Source: an uncultured Bacteroidales bacterium (GTDB lineage: Bacteria; Bacteroidota; Bacteroidia; Bacteroidales; Paludibacteraceae). Taken from it: a stretch of DNA of 64,000 bases. A program made the position numbers and the translations under genes. This document shows positions 48,879 to 58,682 of the stretch, piece after piece (position 1 is the first letter of the stretch; each line of letters starts with the position of its first letter). A model generated the notes under the pieces. It made no database searches. It had not been told where the DNA came from and worked only from the letters and a program-made list of their open reading frames with translations. The DNA lies in NCBI GenBank assembly GCA_902799705.1, contig CADCBP010000020.1:1-64000 (forward strand), read 5' to 3'.

Positions 48879-50044
48879 GGGTCACACAAGATACAACGTT
48901 GCTGTGCCTGTAAACTAAAGAGGAGCGAAAAGCGTACACCTAAAGTGAAACTACGCACCCATAGTTTATTGCCGTTGGCGATATCCGTTGTGAACACATG
49001 GTTCATCTTAAACGAGTGGAACTCATATAACCCGCGTTGTTGCACTTCTATCTTAGCCGGATCTGTCTCGGCTTCATTGATATTCAAGTCATATAGTTTG
49101 TTCGAACCTCTTGGACTGATATTGGGGAGGCTGATGTCGATAAAGGCTGAGATACGTAAACGGCAGTCTGTGTCGTTTGACCTTCCGCTGCGGTACTGTT
49201 GGATATATTCGAACGTGTTGAACTCGTATCCGCCTTCGATATGGGCGAGGACATCAAAACTCTCGCCGCCGTTATTACTCAGTTTGATGGGTAGTTTGCC
49301 ACCGGTGGCGGTGATAGGTGCGTCCTTTCGGAAACCATGATTATCCATTTCCTCGAATACTCCGATATATTTTTCGAAGACAGCGCGCGATGTGCAGGTT
49401 GCACTCACGCTCGTCTTGCCTCCAAAAGCATAGTTCACTTGCGCTCCGAGCATCACATATCCTACGCCGGCTTGGCCGGAGATATAATAACCGAAGTTCA
49501 ATGGCAGTTGGGCATAATAGAGCTCCATCATATCGCTGCGGTCACTGAAGGTGTGCTTCATGTTGAAGCGTGCACCGTCGTAAGGGTCGGTCATGGGATA
49601 CTGGCGGCCTAATTCAGGATTAGAGAAGCCGTTAAGGAATTCCGCTGCACTCTGCGGAATGAATCCCGTCTTGAGTACTGTCGATACCCGTTGAATGCCG
49701 ACTCCGGCACCTGTCTGCAAGAAGAAGTTGCCGAAGTGGAACTCGTATAGCAGTTTGCCGTTAGCGGCCCATCCGCCAGGCGTACTCTGAACACCTTGTA
49801 TATTGGTGAGGAACGTACTCCATCCTCCGTCCACAGAGAAACCGAGGTAGTGACCCGCACCTGTGTAGGTCGAGGAATGCAGACCAAGCGAGTTCTTGGA
49901 CTTAGTTGCGTCCTTAGAGGAGAAACCTCTTACTTTCGTCAGGCTTCTCTCCGCTTTCGATGAAGCGGAATAGCGGTTCTGCCCCCATGTTACAACAGAG
50001 GCGAGGCAGAGACTCAGAACGATGATTTGTCGCAGTTTGGACAT
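48866..50044 (-). CDS. Outer-membrane beta-barrel protein, partner of the giant surface protein
   Basis: 392 residues with a signal peptide (1-21). Alternating strands suggest a barrel (HYLGFSVDGGWSTFL, LLYEFHFGNFFLQTGAGVGIQ, LPLNFGYYISGQAGVGYVMLGAQVNYAFGG, RSFTLGVRFSLLFSL). It is not a clear PorP/SprF, though that family typically follows giant T9SS adhesins just as here. The gene overlaps the giant gene by 31 nt, so co-translation is likely. A membrane anchor or export partner for the giant protein is the probable role. Confidence 0.7.
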   Translation of the reverse strand: MSKLRQIIVLSLCLASVVTWGQNRYSASSKAERSLTKVRGFSSKDATKSKNSLGLHSSTYTGAGHYLGFSVDGGWSTFLTNIQGVQSTPGGWAANGKLLYEFHFGNFFLQTGAGVGIQRVSTVLKTGFIPQSAAEFLNGFSNPELGRQYPMTDPYDGARFNMKHTFSDRSDMMELYYAQLPLNFGYYISGQAGVGYVMLGAQVNYAFGGKTSVSATCTSRAVFEKYIGVFEEMDNHGFRKDAPITATGGKLPIKLSNNGGESFDVLAHIEGGYEFNTFEYIQQYRSGRSNDTDCRLRISAFIDISLPNISPRGSNKLYDLNINEAETDPAKIEVQQRGLYEFHSFKMNHVFTTDIANGNKLWVRSFTLGVRFSLLFSLQAQQRCILCDPWRH

Positions 50045-53000
50045 GTGGCTCTTACTATTACTTTAATGGCTCTGTATGATTCTTGTGACTCTTTATCCGC
50101 AGACCAAACCTGCACGATATACATTCCTTCCACGGATGGAATGGACACCGGTGTGGCTTTGCCTCGATAAACACCTTTGGATACAAACTGACCCTCAATG
50201 GTGTTGATACGGTATTCGCCGCTGCTGTTCTCGTTGAGCGAGAGGATGTGTATCTGTCCTCCGGTCGGAACGCAAGTCGGAGTTACGGCTATATAATCAC
50301 TGGAAGGACCATGGTCCTTATCCGGATTCGTCGGCGAGTTAGGCATCGCTTTAACAACAATCGGACAGGTAGGTGCGGAACTGATAATCTCTCCCTTGTC
50401 GTCAGTTTCTGTGAGCAGCACGTGGTACTCTGCAGATTGCTCCGATCCGGTCAGAAGACCTTCCGGCACGTAGAGATAAGGCTTCGTGTAACCTGTCATC
50501 TTTTGTCCGTTGCGGAACCATTGGAAGACATTCCAGGCATGGCCGCCGTTGTAGTTGGCATCCAATAGGACAATCAGGTCTCCGTGGCGCTGCTCCATAA
50601 CCCAACCTGGGTAGTTCACCTTCACTTCGAATGAATAAGTCATCAACTCTTCGCCTGAACAAAGACCGTTTTTGAATCCGATAGTTGCGGAATAGACGCC
50701 CGGAACAGGATAGTCCTCTCGTCTGTCTATCAGCGGTAATGGAAGGTCGAGTACATAGACCGAGTCCACTTTCCAATCCTTTTCAGGACGAATGATCTGT
50801 TTGTCGTGGATATCCTCAAAACCCATGTCGGTTGCTGCTTCATCGTAATGAACGCTGAAACTCGTTGGGTGATGACCTTTATATGAATAGCGGATTGCGT
50901 AAGTGGTCTCTGTGTTCGCCTCGCCGAAACATACTGGGGATGGCTCAATCGTGAACGAGGACGCCTTTTCCATTGCGAGGTTAAGCGTGAACTTGGTTTT
51001 ACACGGCTTGCCTTCCTCTTGGATATATTTCACATAATCGGTGACAGGCTCTGTCAATACTTCGTCACCGAAGACGAAGGACTCTCCTTTACAGATGGTA
51101 GTGTCAATCGTTACAGGAGGCAAAGCATCGCGGATCTCATAGTGAAGTGAGAGTACGGAGTCGCAAAAACAACCCACCGTCTTCAAACTGTCACGCACGG
51201 TATAGAAGCCGAAGTCGAGATCAGTTGGAATTTTGTTATTAGGTATCTTATTGGTCATCATACCCGTACCGTCCGGATAACGTTTATCCGGCTTGTCTTG
51301 CTGGTCATATAAGTACAAGTTACTTGGAATATGCTCCTCACCGTTGCTCAATAACCAGTGGAAGTCGTCATCAAACTTGCAGATGGTGGTGTCGTAGTTA
51401 TAGGGCTCGATGTATGTCATTCGGTACCGCATGTTCTCGTTTGCGTAAGGTGCTACGCCGTATGCGGGATCAAAAATCACGTTGAGCACATATACGTCAA
51501 AGCACTCATGGTCGTCGAAATCTTTGGGACGTATAGTGTCGCGTATTGCTCCGGAAATAGGAGCCTCCGCATCATAGTAGATTTTCTTGGCATTCCATGT
51601 CCATTCGGGTTCATTGAAGCAATGATGGCGTGTCTGAGGAACGTTCGCGTTTCCGAAGACAGTCAAATTCAACAGGCAGATAGAGTCCACGCAGAGCGGA
51701 TATCCTTTGCTGTCCTTTCGGTCAGCGAACCGTTTGGCACACAGCGGATCTCTGGCTATCGCTTTACGGTCTTTCAAATCAAGCTTGCTGACATCTACGT
51801 CGTAGTGACCTTCCCAATGGTAGGTGTCACTCGCGCATACTTCGATGGATTCCTCGCTCTCAGAAACCAGATACGTGGGATATACAATCACGTGTTGTAC
51901 AATGACGTCAAGCGTACCATCTGCATTCAACACGGTGTCTATCAACAGGTACGTGCGGGTACCGTCTTCATTATAATGATAGTCCTTGCTGCCTCGTTTG
52001 TTGTCCGGGTCGAAATAATCGACCTCACCGATGACATTTCCGTCCTTGTCGTAATAGAATTGGAAATAATCTCCGGTAGTGAGCGGATAGGTGTGATAAC
52101 GGGTACCGTCAGCACGTGCAACCGTCGTGTCGCCACCGAATTTCCAGTCATCGGACATACCGTCGTCTAACACATTACCGTTATCACCGATATTTGCGGA
52201 AGGGATGACTTTGGTCTTAAATACCAACATCTCCAGGAAGGTTGTACTATCACACGACAGAATATGTGTTTTGGACACTTGTGAACCATGATACATACCT
52301 CCCCTGCTGTTCTCAATCCCCAATTCCGGCACAAGGTCCGAATTGATCACAAGCGCTGAGTCCACGCCGGCAATACGTTTGAGTTCATCAATGCCGCTCA
52401 CTTCCGGGTGGACGGTGAAGAAGTCTTGGCCTACAAATAGAACTTTCGGCTCTGTGAAGAACGTCAGTGTATCGTGTGTGTAGAGCGAACGCTGATAGGT
52501 AGAGAGGTCTTTGTTGACATCCTCTCTATAAATCGGAAGTACGAACATACGAACCACCTCGCCACTATCGCATTCCACTTTAACCTCTTCGCCTGTCTCC
52601 GGATGAATCCAGATCTTTGGCTTGGTCTTCAGGTCATTACCTTTTCTCCATTCGCCTGGTTGGTCTAAGGAGAAGGTCTGACCTTTGAAGACAGCTGTCT
52701 TTCCGGGGTCCTGACATACTGTAGTATCTACCGTCATCAGATACGACGGATAGATGGTTAAGTCTCTATAGAAATGGGCGTCAATACCGGCTACTGGCCA
52801 GGGGCTTGCCGTTTTCTTTGGGTCACTAACCGTCTTGCGATGCTCCTCCAAATGAATCGTAGTGGGCAATTTCTTTGGGTCTTGGTACTCCCTTAAATCC
52901 AGTTTGATGGTGGTGTCTCCGGCCTGCCAAACGTAAGGCGTGTCATTGCTGCACGTATATGCATACGTGTACTCTACTTGTTCATCCGCCACTTGCACCA

Positions 53001-56000
53001 ACAACTGAACGGTAGAGTCGCAGACTGCGGTCAATGAACCGTCGTCGCGTCTGTATGGATGGGTTGTTGTAGTCGTCGTCAATGCATATAAATAGTCGCC
53101 TTTGAGGTATTCCACAGTCCATCCTTCAGGAATAACACGTCCGTACTCCTTGAGGACAACGACGGGCTTTCCTTTACTGGGGACTGTATCCGTCAGAACT
53201 TTCTCACCTGCCCATATAACACCATGCCACTCAAACCATTGTCCGGTCGAGATAGAGGCGCGTTTCTCCGAAGTGGAGTAGGGCGGCAGAAGTATAACGG
53301 TCTGATAATAGATCGTATGGCAGGGGTTGCCGAAAATCGTATCCGATAACTCGTAGATAACCCGCGTATCTTGATTCGGGTTTTGCTTCGGACGGTTTAT
53401 TCTCAGCGGTTTGTTTACATTATAACGCGTCTTTTTCGTGTTGCCTTTGGGGTTAGCCCAGAACTGGTCATGACCTTCCCATTTATGCTCTACTTGCGAG
53501 CCGTCTTCGTAGCAATAGACAACAGTATCGCGATGGATATCCACATGATTGACAGTGATCTCATATTGCATATTATATGGACAGCCGTCTTCGTTGAGAC
53601 ATACAATCTTGTCGCTATAATATACACCCGGCTCATGCTCTCTTGGGTTGAAAGTCCATTCAAAACTCTCATCCTCTATGTCCGGATCGGATTTCTTGTT
53701 CACTACTACCGGAGCATCATCCTGACATACCTCTTTTGTTTTGGTACGGGTTTGATTGTCCTTTAGGAAGGTGAGGTATAAAATGTGGCGTTCACCGATA
53801 CAACCTTCGAATTTCGTGCCGTCAGGATAGGTTGATCTTGGGTGCTCATAGACACACATGTTTGTTCCTTCGTGTATCCCATCCTTCCCGAGTTGATAAG
53901 TGATATCTATGTGTTTCGTGAAACGGCCGTTGTACCAGTTGTAGTCCAGAGACCATGTGTACTGATTTTTACAAGTAGTGGCATCCTCATGTATATATTC
54001 CGTTACGGGCCATACATTCAGTGTAATGGTCAGCGAACGGTCACAACCGAGGGTGTTGCGTGGATAAGCAGCCTTGTACTTGTCGTGCCACTCTTTCATC
54101 TTGTCGTTGCAATTGGTCGTGCGGATGACGTCGGTACCTTTGAATTGCCAGTATAACTTGTCGGCAAAATAGGTCCATCCCTCAGCACCTGTATTTTTAT
54201 TTCTCTTGCAGGCTTGCAGGGTGCCTAAGAAATCAAAGTTCTTGAAGAATCCGCCGAACTTACTGTTGATTCCTTCCAAATCAGCTTCGCATAAGTATTC
54301 CGGATCACGCACTTCCACTTCGCTCTGGCAAAGCAACACGTACAACGTAACAACCGAGTCGTTCTCGCATCCGTTGACGGTACTGTATTTACGTGTGAAG
54401 GGGCCGTTTTCTTCTACTTTCAGAGGTGTTGTCTCTGCTTCTTTGGTAGTGGGGTCTATAAAGAACTTTATTCCCTTTCCGTCTATAATGTCTTTGTCAT
54501 TCGTACAGCGGATAAGCCACGTCGTGTCATTGTAACTGCGATAGGTTCGCACGATGGTACTCAGCGTATCCTTCTGCCATTTTTCTTTGTCGGACTCTTC
54601 GCACATGATAGGCTGGCGGTATAAGATAGCGCGCACCTCAAAGTCCTCGTATCTGTGACGCTGTTTGGCAGGTATGTTTTTTTCCGGCAGTACAAAGAAC
54701 TTTGTCTCGATGTACGGATTGGATAAATCGCCTGTCTGATGTTCGTCGTTCTTGTCTGTGTATTCCGTGCGTTTCTGGTTGCCTTGGTTGATGCGCATCA
54801 CTTCCCATTTGATGTCATCCCATTTGTTGCGGATGAGGGCGGGGAAACGCAACTTGGTACTGTCGCAAATGAAGATCGTGTCGAATTGTGTCGGCTGGTT
54901 CGGTAATACGACTTTGTCCAGATACCAACCTCCGCCGGCGTTCTTGTCCGGGTACTTGGCGTTGAACTCTGCACCGTGCACATCTTTCGCCGCGTATTTC
55001 ATCGACAGGAATAACGAGTCTTCCTTTTGCATGAAATCGTACCCTATCGGATAAAGACATGCTTGACCGTTTTCTATACCGCTTACATAGCCGCCGAAAC
55101 CTTTCCCTGCTGCCGTGAGAATCTGATATCCGTCACTGAGCGAGATACGGGTAAATTGGAAGTCGGGATATACGTTGCCGGGCAGGGGCTTAAAACCTGT
55201 AACAGGTGCACCGTTATGTCTGAGCGATGGAATAACCGATTTTTTTGCCCATAGTACCAACTCGTATTTCATTGGCTCTGCGTCTTTTTGCGGGTTGGTA
55301 TAGGTGGTGAAGACGGCTGTGTCTGTCAAGTGTTCCAATGGGACAATCATCGTCATGGACGGGTCGCCATGATAGTTAATTTGTTTGTCTATGTTGTACA
55401 CCGCACTGGAGGTGTGAAGATAAACCTGAACAGGCTTGTCGGCCTTGACTACAATAGTACTGTCTTCCAGTGTTAACCAATCGCTTTCCTTTCCGTGATA
55501 CGCATCGATTAATCGCGACCATTTCTCGGTGGAACCCAAGGTCTTGTTCTGCGTTACTTTGGAGGTCGTCAGTGTCACTTTCGTGTTCTCGTCGCGCGCG
55601 ATGATATCGAGCTTGTTCAGACGTGTCTGAAGGCCGGTCAGAGGCACGATGAATTGTTGGCCCCAGCGGTCAATAGGCAGCAACTGGTCAAACGCATGGT
55701 CTGCGGTCGCATTACCTTGATCCGTGGTGAAACGGGCTGCCTGGTTACCTCCCCAGACTGCTACTGGCTGGTCGGCACAAATCGTGGTTCCGGACAAGTC
55801 TATCAAACTCGACGGATCCTTGGGGTCAACCACAGCACGAACAATATAGATTTGGTAGGCTTGCGGGAAAGTTGCCGTGAGTTTGCCTTTGCTGCCTTTA
55901 CTGGTCGTCACATTGTCCGGCAACTGGATATTCACTTTAGTGCCCGGCTTCGTGGACATAATGACAAACTCGGATGCGATATTGTCATCGCCGTTACATG

Positions 56001-56511
56001 CTACGATATATTCGTGTCCCAGCGCTTGTTTGGGCAATACATGAGAACCGTCCAAGGAGAAGTTCGTCTTGTCGGTACCGATTTGGTTGACGGCATAAAC
56101 AGTCATCTTCACGCCGTTCTTGCTGAAAATATGCACACCCAGAGTTAGCGGCGTTTCTACTTGGGTTTTCTCATTCGTAATGTCCCAATAGGCGAGGTCC
56201 GGTTTGATTTCTATCACCTCCGTCGTGTTCACCTTTACAGAATAATCCTGGCGATAAGATAGACCGCACTGTACACATACCACGTTCTCCGTGATCTCCG
56301 GATGGCCCGGCACTTCGCGTGAACTGACCAGGAACTGCAACTTCAAGTCAGGCGCATTGCGCTGACTGTTAGCGTTCGGCAGGAACGTGGTAACGAAATC
56401 ATAGCCCTCGGTACTTGTTACGGGTGTAACGGACGGAGTCGTCTGGGCATGCATTACAAGCGCCAGGCACAGGGCGTATAATATTACTAATAATTGACGG
56501 GTGTGTCTCAT
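50014..56511 (-). CDS. Giant secreted surface protein (2165 aa), IgGFc-binding-like, T9SS CTD
   Basis: Signal peptide at 1-22. Residues about 100-500 match the IgGFc-binding family N-terminal domain (YIVACNGDDNIASEFVIMSTKPGT, IYIVRAVVDPKDPSSLIDLSGTTICADQPVAVWGGNQAA, FDQLLPIDRWGQQFIVPLTG). The central 1400 residues are many short sandwich modules each with a C-x-n-Y-x-W style pattern. Residues about 2075-2155 form a type IX secretion C-terminal domain (YRINTIEGQFVSKGVYRG, SIPSVEGMYIVQVWS). The protein ends with an extra TCPNCDKSSF carrying a CxxC. It is likely exported by T9SS and held at the cell surface. Its function (adhesion, gliding-like or host binding) is inference. Confidence 0.8.
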   Translation of the reverse strand: MRHTRQLLVILYALCLALVMHAQTTPSVTPVTSTEGYDFVTTFLPNANSQRNAPDLKLQFLVSSREVPGHPEITENVVCVQCGLSYRQDYSVKVNTTEVIEIKPDLAYWDITNEKTQVETPLTLGVHIFSKNGVKMTVYAVNQIGTDKTNFSLDGSHVLPKQALGHEYIVACNGDDNIASEFVIMSTKPGTKVNIQLPDNVTTSKGSKGKLTATFPQAYQIYIVRAVVDPKDPSSLIDLSGTTICADQPVAVWGGNQAARFTTDQGNATADHAFDQLLPIDRWGQQFIVPLTGLQTRLNKLDIIARDENTKVTLTTSKVTQNKTLGSTEKWSRLIDAYHGKESDWLTLEDSTIVVKADKPVQVYLHTSSAVYNIDKQINYHGDPSMTMIVPLEHLTDTAVFTTYTNPQKDAEPMKYELVLWAKKSVIPSLRHNGAPVTGFKPLPGNVYPDFQFTRISLSDGYQILTAAGKGFGGYVSGIENGQACLYPIGYDFMQKEDSLFLSMKYAAKDVHGAEFNAKYPDKNAGGGWYLDKVVLPNQPTQFDTIFICDSTKLRFPALIRNKWDDIKWEVMRINQGNQKRTEYTDKNDEHQTGDLSNPYIETKFFVLPEKNIPAKQRHRYEDFEVRAILYRQPIMCEESDKEKWQKDTLSTIVRTYRSYNDTTWLIRCTNDKDIIDGKGIKFFIDPTTKEAETTPLKVEENGPFTRKYSTVNGCENDSVVTLYVLLCQSEVEVRDPEYLCEADLEGINSKFGGFFKNFDFLGTLQACKRNKNTGAEGWTYFADKLYWQFKGTDVIRTTNCNDKMKEWHDKYKAAYPRNTLGCDRSLTITLNVWPVTEYIHEDATTCKNQYTWSLDYNWYNGRFTKHIDITYQLGKDGIHEGTNMCVYEHPRSTYPDGTKFEGCIGERHILYLTFLKDNQTRTKTKEVCQDDAPVVVNKKSDPDIEDESFEWTFNPREHEPGVYYSDKIVCLNEDGCPYNMQYEITVNHVDIHRDTVVYCYEDGSQVEHKWEGHDQFWANPKGNTKKTRYNVNKPLRINRPKQNPNQDTRVIYELSDTIFGNPCHTIYYQTVILLPPYSTSEKRASISTGQWFEWHGVIWAGEKVLTDTVPSKGKPVVVLKEYGRVIPEGWTVEYLKGDYLYALTTTTTTHPYRRDDGSLTAVCDSTVQLLVQVADEQVEYTYAYTCSNDTPYVWQAGDTTIKLDLREYQDPKKLPTTIHLEEHRKTVSDPKKTASPWPVAGIDAHFYRDLTIYPSYLMTVDTTVCQDPGKTAVFKGQTFSLDQPGEWRKGNDLKTKPKIWIHPETGEEVKVECDSGEVVRMFVLPIYREDVNKDLSTYQRSLYTHDTLTFFTEPKVLFVGQDFFTVHPEVSGIDELKRIAGVDSALVINSDLVPELGIENSRGGMYHGSQVSKTHILSCDSTTFLEMLVFKTKVIPSANIGDNGNVLDDGMSDDWKFGGDTTVARADGTRYHTYPLTTGDYFQFYYDKDGNVIGEVDYFDPDNKRGSKDYHYNEDGTRTYLLIDTVLNADGTLDVIVQHVIVYPTYLVSESEESIEVCASDTYHWEGHYDVDVSKLDLKDRKAIARDPLCAKRFADRKDSKGYPLCVDSICLLNLTVFGNANVPQTRHHCFNEPEWTWNAKKIYYDAEAPISGAIRDTIRPKDFDDHECFDVYVLNVIFDPAYGVAPYANENMRYRMTYIEPYNYDTTICKFDDDFHWLLSNGEEHIPSNLYLYDQQDKPDKRYPDGTGMMTNKIPNNKIPTDLDFGFYTVRDSLKTVGCFCDSVLSLHYEIRDALPPVTIDTTICKGESFVFGDEVLTEPVTDYVKYIQEEGKPCKTKFTLNLAMEKASSFTIEPSPVCFGEANTETTYAIRYSYKGHHPTSFSVHYDEAATDMGFEDIHDKQIIRPEKDWKVDSVYVLDLPLPLIDRREDYPVPGVYSATIGFKNGLCSGEELMTYSFEVKVNYPGWVMEQRHGDLIVLLDANYNGGHAWNVFQWFRNGQKMTGYTKPYLYVPEGLLTGSEQSAEYHVLLTETDDKGEIISSAPTCPIVVKAMPNSPTNPDKDHGPSSDYIAVTPTCVPTGGQIHILSLNENSSGEYRINTIEGQFVSKGVYRGKATPVSIPSVEGMYIVQVWSADKESQESYRAIKVIVRATCPNCDKSSF

Positions 56512-56538
56512 ATTCGCGTAATTAAATTTGATTAGCGT

Positions 56539-56571
56539 GCAAAGATACGACTTTTTTTGGAACTGTGCAAA
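56539..56571 (-). promoter_or_regulatory. Promoter of the giant-protein operon
   Basis: TTTG at 56571-56568 and TATCTTTGC at 56547-56539. The leader is about 20 nt. Confidence 0.7.
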
Positions 56572-56595
56572 AAAAAATACAATTTTTATGCCGAT

Positions 56596-57897
56596 TTAAC
56601 GGTTTTTAATAAGAAATGTACTAAAAAGAATAAAAAACAAGTAATAAACGACAACCATTCCCAACCCGATGTGTACCGGAACAGTACACCCCGGTAAACT
56701 CTCAATCCAACCTGTCGAATGATTCATTGCCCACGCCAAGCCATACGTGATTTTGCCCATTATCGTACCCAGCCAACTGCCGCCTAAAACCATCGTCACC
56801 AGGCCGCATGGAACCAACAGCGTCGCCAGTGGCAGCACCATCAGATTCGCCAGCAGAAAATAGCAACAGATTTGTCCGAAATAATACATTGTAAGAGGCA
56901 ACGTACCCACCTGTGCGGCTATGGAGATAATAATAGTCCCTGTTATCCAACCGAGAATACGTCCGTACCATGTGTGGTTGAATGTTCTGCTATGAATGTA
57001 TTTCTCACATTCTTTCGCCATGATTACTATCGCCGTAGTGGCTGTGAAACTCAACTGAAAACTGACACTCCACAAGTCCGTGGGTCGGAAAGCTAAAATC
57101 AACACGGCCGCGGCTGCGATGTTGTTCAGACTGAAAGCCTGCCGGTACGCCATTCGTCCCGCTTCAAAAATCGTCACCATCGTCACGGCGCGAACCACCG
57201 ACGGCGTCATGCCCGTCAACCAGGCGTAGCCCCACATCACCGCAATGACCACACCGCTTGTCATACAGCGTCCTAAACGGTTCTCGTACAGTGGTTTGAA
57301 ACGGCCACCCAAAGTCAAAAAACACAACACCAACCAGTACAAAATACCGGTGTGCAAACCGCTCACTGCCAGTACGTGCGCAGCGCCGGAAGCTTGAAAA
57401 TGCCGCTTTACTTCGGGGTCTATGTCGTCTTTGTAGCCCAAGGTCAGCGCACCCGTTGTGGCTAATTCATCTCCACCTAAACCGGCGTCTTCCAAACGCC
57501 GGTAAAGCCTTACCTGCAATGGTGCCTTGTGTTCCTTTGCCGGCAATAAATTATACCTTGCCGCGAAAGCTCTGCCCGTCCTGTGTGACCATTCAATATG
57601 CGTCTTCGCTACCACCGTGTCACCCCAACTCGGCAATACTCGCGTACTGTCCCGGAGCAAGTACAAATACACCTTTACATCCGTAACCGGTAACCCGTCA
57701 CCCCTTATCCCGATCACCCTCGTCTCAAACCGCTCGCACTTGGCGGTCGCCTTTGGAGCGCTCTCAATGACAAAGCCGTACGTCCGGGCCTCTTCTTCCC
57801 GAGGATCAAACGGATGCAAATGGTCGAATAAGAGTATTGCTGCTACCAGTGGCAACAGCAATACAATCATCGGGTATGCACGTATTTGGCTGAGCAT
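56596..57897 (-). CDS. ComEC/Rec2-family DNA-uptake channel protein
   Basis: 433 residues from ATG 57897. The frame opens further to GTG 57981, but the added residues are repeat-encoded (TPTYPRD). N-terminal membrane helices and a DUF4131-like segment come first, then the competence domain with HVLAVSGLHTGI near 195 and eight or so helices. The C-terminal metallo-beta-lactamase domain of long ComEC is missing, as in many Bacteroidales. ComEC forms the inner-membrane channel for transforming DNA. Confidence 0.88.
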   Translation of the reverse strand: MLSQIRAYPMIVLLLPLVAAILLFDHLHPFDPREEEARTYGFVIESAPKATAKCERFETRVIGIRGDGLPVTDVKVYLYLLRDSTRVLPSWGDTVVAKTHIEWSHRTGRAFAARYNLLPAKEHKAPLQVRLYRRLEDAGLGGDELATTGALTLGYKDDIDPEVKRHFQASGAAHVLAVSGLHTGILYWLVLCFLTLGGRFKPLYENRLGRCMTSGVVIAVMWGYAWLTGMTPSVVRAVTMVTIFEAGRMAYRQAFSLNNIAAAAVLILAFRPTDLWSVSFQLSFTATTAIVIMAKECEKYIHSRTFNHTWYGRILGWITGTIIISIAAQVGTLPLTMYYFGQICCYFLLANLMVLPLATLLVPCGLVTMVLGGSWLGTIMGKITYGLAWAMNHSTGWIESLPGCTVPVHIGLGMVVVYYLFFILFSTFLIKNR

Positions 57898-57907
57898 GTC
57901 TTTATCA

Positions 57908-57963
57908 TCTCGGGGGTAAGTCGGGGTAATCTCGGGGTAATCTCGGGGGTAAGTCGGGGTAAT
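57908..57963. repeat. TCGGGGTAA-type tandem repeat upstream of comEC
   Basis: About five units of 9-12 bp, TCGGGGTAA(TC/GT). In frame it would encode TPTYPRD repeats. Confidence 0.8.
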
Positions 57964-58026
57964 CACGTATCCTACCAACACTTATAATATACAAAGTATA
58001 TTATGCCGTGATTTTCATATCTTGTT

Positions 58027-58680
58027 CTACCCGAACGATTTTTTCATCCGTTTAATGGCCTCTTCCGGATTTTCAGCTCCGAAGACGGCACTACCGGCTA
58101 CCAGCACATCAGCGCCTGCCTCGAATAGAGTACGGGCGTTCTCGGTGTTCACGCCGCCGTCAATTTCAATCAGTGTCTTCAGTCCACGCTGTGCAATCTC
58201 CGACTTGACAAAACGAATCTTGTCCATCGTCTCTGGAATGAATTTCTGTCCGCCGAAACCTGCAAAAACAGACATCAGCAAAACCATGTCCACCTTGTCC
58301 AGATACGGTAACAAACGTTTCACATCGATGTCCGGATTGATTGTCAGACACGTCCTCACCCCCTTCGCCTTGATTCTGTCCAAGATAGGCAACGGATCGT
58401 CCACGGCTTCCAGGTGGAAACCTACCGACCATGCGCCCGCGTCGCAGAAACGCTCCACGTATTTCTCCGGATGAACAATCATCAGATGAACGTCCAAAGG
58501 CTTTGTGCAGTACTTGCGCATCGGTTCCATCAACGGGAATCCGAACGATATGTTCGGCACGAACGTGCCGTCCATCACATCTACATGCAGCCAGTCCGCT
58601 TCGCTGCGGTTGATCATCGCCAAATCCTCTGCCAAATGGCCGAAATCGGCAGACAAAACACTCGGGGCTATCAGTCTCAT
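58027..58680 (-). CDS. rpe: Ribulose-phosphate 3-epimerase
   Basis: 217 residues, complete TIM barrel: APSVLSADFGHLAEDL near 4, HVDVMDGTFVPNIS near 32 with metal ligands, HLMIVHPEKY near 66, VLLMSVFAGFGGQKF near 134 and EIDGGVN near 172. It interconverts ribulose-5-P and xylulose-5-P in the pentose phosphate pathway. It starts 2 nt downstream of the response-regulator stop, so they are cotranscribed. Confidence 0.95.
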   Translation of the reverse strand: MRLIAPSVLSADFGHLAEDLAMINRSEADWLHVDVMDGTFVPNISFGFPLMEPMRKYCTKPLDVHLMIVHPEKYVERFCDAGAWSVGFHLEAVDDPLPILDRIKAKGVRTCLTINPDIDVKRLLPYLDKVDMVLLMSVFAGFGGQKFIPETMDKIRFVKSEIAQRGLKTLIEIDGGVNTENARTLFEAGADVLVAGSAVFGAENPEEAIKRMKKSFG

Positions 58681-58682
58681 AG

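Noticed and set aside
57898..57981. Upstream GTG start for comEC with TPTYPRD repeats
   Set aside because: The extra residues are pure repeat translation; ATG 57897 gives the normal N-terminus.
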